Assembly: GCA_037968655.1 (NCBI GenBank)
Contig: JBBKVW010000458.1
Coordinates: forward strand, 1 to 10,743
Direction of reading: 5' to 3'
Length of the DNA: 10,743 bases
Source of the DNA: CAISIP01 sp037968655
Lineage (GTDB): Bacteria > Pseudomonadota > Gammaproteobacteria > Burkholderiales > Burkholderiaceae_C
Numbering within the stretch: position 1 is the stretch's first letter; each line of letters begins with the position of its first letter. A model generated the notes under the pieces. It was not told where the DNA came from. It searched no databases and was given only the letters and a program-made list of their open reading frames with translations. Position numbers and translations under genes: made by a program. This document shows positions 7,231-10,743 of the stretch, one piece after another.

Positions 7231-7379
7231 CCGTTGCCGTCGATTTGGCAAAGTCTGTGTTCCAGCTCGCAGTTGCCGATAGCACCTGGCGCGTGGTCGA
7301 AACCCACCAGCTCACCCGCACCCAGTTCGAACGCTGGTTTGCCAACCGCGATGTGTCACGTGATGCCGCCCACGCCTGA
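7227..7379 (+). pseudogene. IS110-family transposase, N-terminal remnant
   Basis: The frame reads TVAVDLAKSVFQLAVAD, then WRVVETHQLTRTQFERWFAN, then loses similarity and stops at TGA (7377-7379). The opening VDLAK-FQ is the first part of the DEDD RNase H-like domain of IS110-family transposases (first catalytic aspartate in VDLAK). Only about 48 residues remain. No start codon with a ribosome site is seen, and the left end of the element is absent because the binding-protein remnant adjoins directly. It resembles the same subgroup as the C-terminal remnant at 6656-6832, but the two pieces are in the reverse order for one element. Confidence 0.8.
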
Positions 7380-7410
7380 CAAGTTTCAGCAAATCGAGAT
7401 TATTTGACAG

Positions 7411-7474
7411 CCTCAACGCTGGAGTCAAGCCGCAACGCGCTTGCGCGTTGTCGTGCTTGGACGACCAGTTAAAT
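7411..7474 (-). other. attC site of brnTA cassette 1, embedded in brnA
   Basis: On the - strand it starts with R' ATTTAAC (7474-7468) and ends with R'' GTTGAGG (7417-7411, last base off the GTTRRRY consensus). Inside are the paired segments TGG/CCA, CAAGC/GCTTG and AACGCGC/GCGCGTT with a two-base loop. The R' box lies in brnA codons for Asn-Leu-Thr, and the brnA stop (7425-7427) lies near the R'' end. Confidence 0.75.
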
Positions 7475-7724
7475 TTCGCCTCACTTCCTTGCGCAGGGCG
7501 TCATTGATTCGCGATTGGTAACCTTCGCCTTGCGACTTGAAAAACTCGAGCACGTCCGCGTCCAAACGTATGGAGGTCAGCACTTTGGTTGGCGATGCCT
7601 GTGGGCCCCGACCACGCTTGATAACTGGCGGACCGAGCATCTCCTCCGTCCATGCAGGATTGTCCCGGTCGGCAACCTTAGCCGAGGTTTTCTTTGGCAA
7701 CTTGGCGGTAGTAGCGAGCTTCAT
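7425..7724 (-). CDS. brnA: BrnA-family antitoxin (copy 1)
   Basis: A 99-residue antitoxin that neutralises the BrnT ribonuclease and, in studied systems, represses the operon. Residues about 20-45 hold the family's N-terminal part (DRDNPAWTEEMLGPPVIKRGRG), and residues about 50-85 a ribbon-helix-helix-type DNA-binding segment (KVLTSIRLDADVLEFFKSQG, then GYQSRINDALRKEV). The start lies inside brnT, with 47 bases shared, as is usual for translationally coupled brnTA pairs. The last 16 residues (NLTGRPSTTTRKRVAA) are encoded by the attC site, which is unusual because in most cassettes only the stop codon or a few codons fall there. The tail is basic and probably flexible. Confidence 0.9.
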   Translation of the reverse strand: MKLATTAKLPKKTSAKVADRDNPAWTEEMLGPPVIKRGRGPQASPTKVLTSIRLDADVLEFFKSQGEGYQSRINDALRKEVRRNLTGRPSTTTRKRVAA

Positions 7725-7959
7725 GCTTTTCTGCCTTTCGCAGCGAAATCAGGTGCGGCCCTTTCGGGCGCTCCGTATAGACCAATACAACCACTTCACC
7801 CTCCAACCGGCCGAAGCAGACCTGCCGAGCTTCGCCATAATCTTGCCGCCGATCTTCGCGGGTTACGGTGAAATCGTCCCATATTGCATCGCAGTCGACG
7901 AAGTCCATCCCGTGGTTCTTGATGTTCTGCTTGTGCTTGGCTTCATCCCATGTGAGCAT
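7678..7959 (-). CDS. brnT: BrnT-family toxin (copy 1)
   Basis: A 93-residue RelE-fold ribonuclease toxin. The family pattern is clear: WDEAKHKQNIKNHGMDF at the N-terminus, DDFTVTREDRRQDYGEAR (about 28-45), FGRLEGEVVVLVYTER (about 49-64) and ISLRKAEKHEARYY (about 71-84), where the R-K-A and E-x-R residues of the C-terminal helix are expected to take part in RNA cleavage. All look intact. The start is ATG at 7959; there is no Shine-Dalgarno sequence because a promoter-like sequence abuts the start codon (see the promoter entry). It is the first gene of the cassette, and brnA follows with overlap. Confidence 0.92.
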   Translation of the reverse strand: MLTWDEAKHKQNIKNHGMDFVDCDAIWDDFTVTREDRRQDYGEARQVCFGRLEGEVVVLVYTERPKGPHLISLRKAEKHEARYYRQVAKENLG

Positions 7960-7964
7960 ACTAA

Positions 7965-7993
7965 ATTGTATTTACAAAATAGTCAACCGGCAA
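7965..7993 (-). promoter_or_regulatory. Promoter of brnTA cassette 1, with inverted repeat
   Basis: TTGCCG (7993-7988), a 17-base spacer and TACAAT (7970-7965) lie five bases before the brnT ATG, predicting a leaderless or near-leaderless transcript. TTGTA-AA-TACAA (7977-7966) covers the -10 box and could be the BrnA operator. A second candidate, TTGACT (7986-7981) with TAGTAT (7963-7958), also has a 17-base spacer but would start transcription inside brnT. Confidence 0.6.
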
Positions 7994-7998
7994 CCGAA

Positions 7999-8076
7999 AT
8001 TTAACGTTTGACATGAGCGGACATCCACAAGCAAGCGAAGCTTGCTTGTGGATGTCCGCTCGATTGCTGGTTAGGC
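7999..8076 (-). other. attC site of the GNAT cassette
   Basis: R' GCCTAAC (8076-8070) includes the TAA stop of the GNAT gene, and R'' is GTTAAAT (8005-7999), both matching consensus. The centre is a perfect 22-bp stem (8015-8036 with 8040-8061) and a three-base loop. The outer arms pair poorly. Confidence 0.85.
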
Positions 8077-8613
8077 CGCACTTACCACCCGATCTGACAG
8101 CGGGCTGACCAGTACCAAGTCCGTCTGTGGGTCGCTCCCAACCATAAAGACGTGACTGCCGGCCGCAGCAAACCCCGTTTTAACGTAGAAGGCGATAGCT
8201 CTCGGATTGCGCTCCCAGACCCCGAGCCACAAGTGAAGACCACCGAGTTCTTGAGCGGACGATCGCACAGCAAGCATGAGCTGGGCAGCAAGCCCAGTGC
8301 CTTGCGCCGACCGCACCAGATAGAACCGATGCAGTTCAATGGCGCGCTCAGCGGCTATGCAGTTTGGCGCCGACCTTCGCCGAACCTGAGCGAAGCCGGC
8401 AAGTTCTTCGCCTTGGAAGGCCAGCAAAGTGATGACGTCTTTGTCTTCGATCTCTGCCGTTTGCTGCGCCACGCCATATGCAGAACGAAGGTGTGCGTCG
8501 AGATCCTCTGCGCTGTTCTCCGCTGCAAAGGTTTCGGCAAACGTGCGCGCAGCGAGTTCCGAGAGTGCCGCGGCATCAGAAACTGTCGCACGACGAATGT
8601 TGATCGAATTCAT
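8071..8613 (-). CDS. GNAT-family N-acetyltransferase (gene cassette)
   Basis: A 180-residue acetyl-CoA-dependent acetyltransferase. The N-terminus (INIRRATVSDAAALSELAAR) and helix RTFAETFAAENSAEDLDAHL are typical. The acetyl-CoA-binding motif is at about 94-113 (HRFYLVRSAQGTGLAAQLM, with Q-G-T-G-L-A as the pyrophosphate loop). Motif B is at about 129-148 (LWLGVWERNPRAIAFYVKTG), with the tyrosine before the G-F turn that often acts as general acid. The FAETF, ELHRFYL and LGVWERNPRAIAFY runs are those of cassette and chromosomal acetyltransferases annotated as small-amine or general GNATs; the substrate is unknown and resistance activity should not be assumed. The stop is inside attC. Only 37 bases separate the cassette boundary from the ATG, so no promoter fits and expression should depend on upstream transcription. 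Confidence 0.92.
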   Translation of the reverse strand: MNSINIRRATVSDAAALSELAARTFAETFAAENSAEDLDAHLRSAYGVAQQTAEIEDKDVITLLAFQGEELAGFAQVRRRSAPNCIAAERAIELHRFYLVRSAQGTGLAAQLMLAVRSSAQELGGLHLWLGVWERNPRAIAFYVKTGFAAAGSHVFMVGSDPQTDLVLVSPLSDRVVSAA

Positions 8614-8622
8614 TGGTAGTGA

Positions 8623-8635
8623 GGAGCGGTGCTCC
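8623..8635 (-). promoter_or_regulatory. Hairpin in the short leader of the GNAT cassette
   Basis: GGAGC, three bases and GCTCC form a 5-bp stem 9-22 bases before the GNAT start. No separate Shine-Dalgarno sequence lies between it and the ATG. It might affect translation; evidence is the inverted repeat alone. Confidence 0.3.
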
Positions 8636-8644
8636 AGTTGTGCG

Positions 8645-8702
8645 GCCTAACGCCGCCGCTCAGCCGGCGCCGAAGGCGATCGGATGGAGCGGCCTGTTAA
8701 CC
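8645..8702 (-). other. attC site of the hicAB cassette
   Basis: R' is GGTTAAC (8702-8696, one base off consensus) and supplies the TAA stop of hicB; R'' is GTTAGGC (8651-8645). CCGCTC and GAGCGG form the main stem, with a short GC-rich inner hairpin. At 58 bases it is near the usual minimum length. Confidence 0.8.
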
Positions 8703-9026
8703 TTTGACTTGTACCGCCTGCTCCAGCGCTTCCGTTGCCCATTGATTCAAACTCTTTCCCATTGACTGCGCTTTGATGAGCGCCCGGCTATGTACTTCAG
8801 GTGGCACTCGAATCAACAATTTCCCCGACGCTGGCTTTTCTGGAGAGACTCCCTGCTCCTCGCAGTCCGCGAGATAGTCTTTGATTGCTGCAACAAATTC
8901 TCGACGCAGCTCCGCAACTGTCTTTCCATGGAAGCTGATGATGCTGCGAAGACCAAGAACCCGCCCGACAAAAATATCGTCCCGCTCGTCGTACTCGACT
9001 CGAGCTGTGTAGCCCTGAAAGTTCAT
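8697..9026 (-). CDS. hicB: HicB-family antitoxin
   Basis: A 109-residue antitoxin that blocks the HicA mRNA interferase. The N-terminal part-RNase H-like HicB domain covers about residues 1-55 (YTARVEYDERDDIFVGRVLG, then SFHGKTVAELRREF and AIKDYLADC). A C-terminal ribbon-helix-helix segment covers about 68-105 (GKLLIRVPPEVHSRALIKAQ, then GKSLNQWATEALEQ), which should bind operator DNA. The start at 9026 begins the homologous domain and comes five bases after the hicA stop; the longer frame upstream is antisense-free overlap with hicA and has no family match. The final Gly-stop is encoded by the attC R' box. Confidence 0.93.
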   Translation of the reverse strand: MNFQGYTARVEYDERDDIFVGRVLGLRSIISFHGKTVAELRREFVAAIKDYLADCEEQGVSPEKPASGKLLIRVPPEVHSRALIKAQSMGKSLNQWATEALEQAVQVKG

Positions 9027-9031
9027 CGTGT

Positions 9032-9286
9032 TCAAGGTTTGACTCCTGCTTGTTCCAGAAGCGCGCGAGCTTCTTCCACCTGGTACCGTTTCGCCTCCTT
9101 GCCTGGATGGGGGCGATGGCACCGCCATTCATGCCCACCAAGCACCATTTTCACTCTGGAGCCTTCACGCTCATGAATGTTTCCGCCGAGAGCTTTGACC
9201 AACGCCTCGATGTCCGCAAAAACAACGGATGGCGATGTCGGCTTGGCAAAGACAGCGGCCAGAGTTTTCCGATGCTTGGAGTTCAC
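9032..9286 (-). CDS. hicA: HicA-family mRNA interferase toxin
   Basis: An 84-residue toxin with the double-stranded RNA-binding-like HicA fold, which cleaves mRNA on the ribosome independently or in free form. Recognisable parts are KHRKTLAAVFAKPT, ADIEALVKALGG (about 24-35), EREGSRVKMVLGG (about 39-51) and HRPHPGKEAKRYQVEEARAL (about 57-76). In classical HicA the segment after the glycine-serine carries the catalytic histidine; here it is arginine (GSR). This variant is common in the subgroup with the H-R-P-H-P motif, so the toxin need not be dead. The start is GTG at 9286 with no Shine-Dalgarno sequence, fitting the leaderless promoter just upstream. hicB follows after five bases. Confidence 0.93.
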   Translation of the reverse strand: MNSKHRKTLAAVFAKPTSPSVVFADIEALVKALGGNIHEREGSRVKMVLGGHEWRCHRPHPGKEAKRYQVEEARALLEQAGVKP

Positions 9287-9292
9287 TGGAAC

Positions 9293-9321
9293 ATGCTATC
9301 ACTTAGTGCTAGCACTTGCAA
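9293..9321 (-). promoter_or_regulatory. hicA promoter with 12-bp palindromic operator candidate
   Basis: TTGCAA (9321-9316), a 17-base spacer and TAGCAT (9298-9293) lie six bases before the GTG start of hicA, predicting a leaderless transcript. The spacer contains the perfect palindrome AGTGCTAGCACT (9305-9316), a likely site for HicB autoregulation. Confidence 0.65.
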
Positions 9322-9325
9322 CCGA

Positions 9326-9389
9326 ACTCCGAACAGCACTGACTCCGAACAGCACTGACACCGAACAGCACTGACACCGAGCAGCCCTG
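9326..9389 (+). repeat. 16-bp tandem repeat, four copies
   Basis: The unit ACTCCGAACAGCACTG is repeated at 9326, 9342, 9358 and 9374. Copies 1 and 2 are identical, copy 3 differs at one base and copy 4 at three. The block lies inside the hicAB cassette between its boundary (9413) and the hicA promoter. Confidence 0.95.
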
Positions 9390-9407
9390 GCGCGATGACT
9401 TGGTGAA

Positions 9408-9494
9408 GGTTAACGCTGGCGCTGTCCGGCACGCAGCAATCGCCGCAAAGCGGCATCATGCTGCTGCGTGTCCGCGACGAGCAACCTGTTAACC
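9408..9494 (-). other. attC site of the antitoxin/RelE-like toxin cassette
   Basis: R' is GGTTAAC (9494-9488) and supplies the toxin's TAA stop; R'' is GTTAACC (9414-9408). ACGCAGCA and TGCTGCGT form the main stem, and GCCGC/GCGGC the inner hairpin. Length is 87 bases. The sequence is repeated exactly at the right edge of the window. Confidence 0.8.
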
Positions 9495-9508
9495 GACGAG
9501 CTTGTCAT
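9410..9508 (-). repeat. 99-bp exact duplicate, copy 1
   Basis: Identical over 99 bases to 10645-10743. It covers the attC site and the last codons of the RelE-like toxin. The second copy is cut by the window edge, so the duplication may be longer. Confidence 0.97.
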
Positions 9509-9755
9509 ACTCACCATGCGTACCGACCCAAAACCAATGTACACCGCCTGGCACGGGGAGGCCAAGCGCCCGGTAAAAGAGGCCGACTCGAACGCTATGG
9601 AACCGACCGTTTCCAACAGTCTTGAAATGTAGCGATGGATGGTTTGGATCGACTTTCAGTTGAGCGAAATTTCGGTGCGCAACGGTTTGAACTTCGGCAG
9701 GCAAAGCGTCAAGGCAATGCCAAAAACGCTTTGATGCGGTGTGCTTCAACGTCAA
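9489..9755 (-). CDS. RelE/ParE-superfamily toxin
   Basis: An 88-residue toxin of the RelE/ParE fold. The N-terminus TASKRFWHCLDALPAEVQTVA and following NFAQLKVDPNHPSLHFKTVG give the two helices. The strands HSVRVGLFYRALGL (about 53-66) and HWFWVGTHGEYDKLV (about 73-87) carry the R-V-x-x-x-Y-R-A-L and W-x-G-T-H-x-E-Y-D signatures of a common cassette-borne subgroup. That subgroup is annotated as RelE/ParE family; whether it cleaves mRNA or attacks gyrase cannot be told from sequence. The antitoxin gene precedes it, with ATGA overlap of stop and start (9752-9755), so translation is coupled. The Gly-stop at the end comes from attC. Confidence 0.9.
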   Translation of the reverse strand: MTLKHTASKRFWHCLDALPAEVQTVAHRNFAQLKVDPNHPSLHFKTVGNGRFHSVRVGLFYRALGLPVPGGVHWFWVGTHGEYDKLVG

Positions 9756-9952
9756 AGTTCTCTCGGCGAACCCGCGCGGTAGTCAGCAAGCGTCTCTGCT
9801 GCCAGCTGGTCGAGCTTGCCAGATGCCGCGTCCTGCTCGATTTTCCTATCCCACTCAGCGCCATCGAATTCGGCGAACCATCGCCGGAACTCAGCTAGCT
9901 CCATAGGCGGTAGCGATTCCACCGCGTGCCCTATCGACTTCACATTTTCCAT
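9752..9952 (-). CDS. Small acidic antitoxin partnered with the RelE-like toxin
   Basis: A 66-residue protein rich in acidic and aromatic residues: VESLPPMELAEFRRWFAEFD, then EWDRKIEQDAASGKLDQLAA, ending ETLADYRAGSPREL. The LPP-E-x-x-F-x-x-WF-x-E-x-D and W-D-x-x-I-x-x-DAxSGKLD pattern is that of antitoxins regularly found just before RelE-like toxins of this kind. I see no clear DNA-binding domain, so its role may be limited to wrapping the toxin, or its N-terminus may be a short helical dimerisation unit. The start at 9952 has AGGAG eight bases upstream and begins the recognisable region; the upstream ATG at 9976 overlaps that site and is less likely. Unlike the brnT and hicA cassettes it has a normal ribosome site, and no good promoter is visible in its 74-base leader. 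Confidence 0.85.
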   Translation of the reverse strand: MENVKSIGHAVESLPPMELAEFRRWFAEFDGAEWDRKIEQDAASGKLDQLAAETLADYRAGSPREL

Positions 9953-10021
9953 GCTTCCGCTCCTTTTGCGAGGCAACAGCCCGAAGTATGCAGCAAGGCG
10001 ACGATTGCCGGACTACTTGTC

Positions 10022-10080
10022 GGTTAACGCCGAAGGTCAACCGCGGCCAACGGCCGTCGGTTTGGAACGACCAGTTAAAT
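10022..10080 (-). other. attC site of brnTA cassette 2, embedded in brnA
   Basis: R' ATTTAAC (10080-10074) falls in brnA codons for Asn-Leu-Thr, and R'' GTTAACC is at 10028-10022. GGTC/GACC, AACCG/CGGTT and GGCC/GGCC form the stem. The first 14 bases match the attC of brnTA cassette 1. Confidence 0.75.
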
Positions 10081-10360
10081 TCTTCACCGGACCCGCGCTG
10101 AGTCGTTCTGCCATTCGAGTCTGCCAGCCAGGGCCAGTTGCTTTCCACCGGTCTATGACATCAGCTGGCAGCCGGATAGAAAGCAGCTTTCGCGGATTCT
10201 CGGAGGCCGGACGCCCTCCTCGCTTTACTTCGGCGCGAGCAAGCATCTCATCGTTCAATTCTGGAAGCTCCTCATATTCGCCCTTCTTCACCACATGTGC
10301 ATCGACGCGAGCGAGGTCAGACTTCAAGGAGCGGCGCGATACGGGATTTTTCGCGTTCAT
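10037..10360 (-). CDS. brnA: BrnA-family antitoxin (copy 2)
   Basis: A 107-residue antitoxin for the BrnT just upstream. An N-terminal stretch (SLKSDLARVDAHVVKKGEYE, then ELPELNDEMLARAEVKRGGR) is followed by a ribbon-helix-helix-type segment (KLLSIRLPADVIDRWKATGP, then GWQTRMAERL, about 60-90), the typical BrnA layout. The start is inside brnT, with 44 bases shared. The protein is only distantly similar to copy 1, so this is a separate system rather than a recent duplicate and the two may not cross-neutralise. Its last 14 residues (NLTGRSKPTAVGRG) are written by the attC site; the NLTGR start of that tail is the same as in copy 1. Confidence 0.92.
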   Translation of the reverse strand: MNAKNPVSRRSLKSDLARVDAHVVKKGEYEELPELNDEMLARAEVKRGGRPASENPRKLLSIRLPADVIDRWKATGPGWQTRMAERLSAGPVKNLTGRSKPTAVGRG

Positions 10361-10592
10361 TGGCTTTCCTCATGCTGAATACGTGACGTTCCGCGCCACG
10401 CGGCGTGTATCCGATGACCACCATCCGCCCGGCCAATGTGCCGTAGCAAATAATTCGCTTTTCGCCGTACTCCTTGCGAATGTCCTCAATCTCAAGGGTG
10501 ACTCCCTCAAAAACCAACTCGGCATCCGCGAAGTCCAGACCTCGTTCAGTCAAAGCCTTGTCGCGCTTGACGGGATCGAAGGTGATACGCAT
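10317..10592 (-). CDS. brnT: BrnT-family toxin (copy 2)
   Basis: A 91-residue RelE-fold ribonuclease toxin. The family pattern is FDPVKRDKALTERGLDFADA at the N-terminus, EIEDIRKEYGEKRIICYGTL (about 34-53), RMVVIGYTPRGAERHVFSMR (about 56-75) and KANEREKSRIAPLL (about 76-89). The R-K-A-N-E-R-E segment of the last helix, expected at the active site, is intact. It diverges strongly from copy 1. The ATG at 10592 has no Shine-Dalgarno sequence; a promoter ends six bases before it. Confidence 0.92.
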   Translation of the reverse strand: MRITFDPVKRDKALTERGLDFADAELVFEGVTLEIEDIRKEYGEKRIICYGTLAGRMVVIGYTPRGAERHVFSMRKANEREKSRIAPLLEV

Positions 10593-10598
10593 GAGGTT

Positions 10599-10627
10599 AA
10601 TGTAGCTACAAAAACATCAGAGCGCAA
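10599..10627 (-). promoter_or_regulatory. Promoter of brnTA cassette 2, with palindrome
   Basis: TTGCGC (10627-10622), a 17-base spacer and TACATT (10604-10599) lie six bases before the brnT ATG, again predicting a leaderless transcript. The perfect 10-bp palindrome TGTAGCTACA (10601-10610) overlaps the -10 box and is a candidate BrnA operator. Confidence 0.65.
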
Positions 10628-10642
10628 CCGGACTCGGGTGAA

Positions 10643-10729
10643 ATTTAACGCTGGCGCTGTCCGGCACGCAGCAATCGCCGCAAAGCGGCATCATGCTGCT
10701 GCGTGTCCGCGACGAGCAACCTGTTAACC
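10643..10729 (-). other. attC site of the cassette at the right edge
   Basis: Same 87-base layout as the attC at 9408-9494, with R' GGTTAAC (10729-10723) and R'' GTTAAAT (10649-10643). The R'' bases after the cut differ because they come from the next cassette (brnTA copy 2). Confidence 0.82.
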
Positions 10730-10743
10730 GACGAGCTTGTCAT
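10645..10743 (-). repeat. 99-bp exact duplicate, copy 2
   Basis: Identical to 9410-9508 up to the end of the window. It represents the end of a second cassette with the same RelE-like toxin gene end. Confidence 0.97.
10724..10743 (-). CDS. RelE-like toxin, last codons only (second copy)
   Basis: The last five codons and stop (DKLVG, TAA) of a frame identical in DNA to the end of the RelE-like toxin at 9489-9755. The rest is outside the window, so a full second toxin gene is inferred, not seen. Confidence 0.6.

Larger units (their letters stand above)
7411..10743 (-). mobile_element. Integron gene-cassette array (integrase not in window)
   Basis: Six attC-like sites divide this region into units of 588-763 bases, each with one or two genes in the same orientation and little spare sequence: brnTA copy 2 (10648-10028), antitoxin plus RelE-like toxin (10027-9414), hicAB (9413-8651), GNAT (8650-8005) and brnTA copy 1 (8004-7417). 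The right edge holds the end of a further RelE-like cassette. Boundaries are placed at the G/TT cut of each R'' box. No intI or attI is present; cassette direction places them to the right. Without them this could be part of a sedentary chromosomal array or a cluster lacking an integrase. The left boundary is brnTA copy 1, next to the IS110 remnant. Confidence 0.88.

Noticed and set aside
7678..7724. 47-base overlap of brnT and brnA as a possible frameshift
   Set aside because: Both frames are complete and the second brnTA pair has a similar 44-base overlap, so it is the normal arrangement.
8697..9128. Longer N-terminus for HicB (start at 9128)
   Set aside because: The extra 34 residues overlap hicA in another frame and do not resemble HicB; the start at 9026 fits the domain and the five-base spacing after hicA.
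9326..9389. CRISPR-like repeat
   Set aside because: The 16-base units are directly adjacent with no spacers, so this is a simple tandem repeat.
9816..10727. 303-residue + strand open frame across the cassette region
   Set aside because: It is antisense to the antitoxin, brnA and brnT genes and crosses two attC sites; the composition is low-quality and no family motif is visible.

Overview
The window reads as two different blocks. Bases 1 to about 6.5 kb are a GC-rich chromosomal backbone with closely packed, vertically inherited-looking genes. Bases 7.4 to 10.7 kb are an array of integron gene cassettes. Between them (about 6.5-7.4 kb) lies a scar of transposase and transporter fragments. 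Gene content (EAL/GGDEF-type signalling, LysR regulator, BatA-like von Willebrand protein, tripartite-like periplasmic binding protein remnant, IS110-type transposase) and codon use suggest a betaproteobacterium, probably Burkholderiales/Comamonadaceae-like; this is an inference from protein style, not a measured placement.

Backbone: on the + strand are the C-terminal end of an EAL c-di-GMP phosphodiesterase (to 560), a membrane-anchored VWA protein with an intact MIDAS (724-1776), and a LysR-type regulator (1799-2716). Convergent to these, on the - strand, is a run of tightly spaced small genes read from about 5.5 kb down to 2.76 kb: a DUF1569 (DinB-like) exported protein, a PaaI-like hotdog thioesterase, a GNAT acetyltransferase, a secreted protein of unknown function and a GyrI-like ligand-binding protein. 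Upstream of these are a 70-residue two-helix membrane protein and a small exported protein whose reading frame is cut by one in-frame amber codon.

Scar: the C-terminal end of an IS110-family transposase (6656-6832, + strand), the C-terminal part of an ABC substrate-binding protein (6925-about 7230, - strand) and the N-terminal end of an IS110-family transposase (7227-7379, + strand) follow one another. The transposase ends are in the wrong order for one intact element.

Cassette array (7411 to the right edge, genes all on the - strand): five complete cassettes and the tail of a sixth, separated by six recognisable attC sites with R' (RYYYAAC-like) and R'' (GTTRRRY-like) boxes and an internal stem. 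In transcription order (right to left) they are: the tail of a RelE-like toxin cassette, brnTA copy 2, an antitoxin/RelE-like toxin pair, hicAB, a GNAT acetyltransferase, and brnTA copy 1. Four of the five complete cassettes are toxin-antitoxin modules, as expected for addiction genes that stabilise large cassette arrays. No integrase gene or attI lies in the window; by cassette orientation they would be to the right.

The most interesting details are: (1) both brnTA cassettes have their attC site folded into the 3' coding end of brnA, so the last 14-16 residues of the antitoxin are written by the recombination site; (2) the three cassettes that begin with brnT or hicA each carry a sigma70-like promoter with a 17-base spacer placed only 5-6 bases before the start codon, which predicts leaderless mRNAs, with a palindrome in or next to the -10 region; (3) a 99-base exact duplication shows that a RelE cassette end occurs twice.
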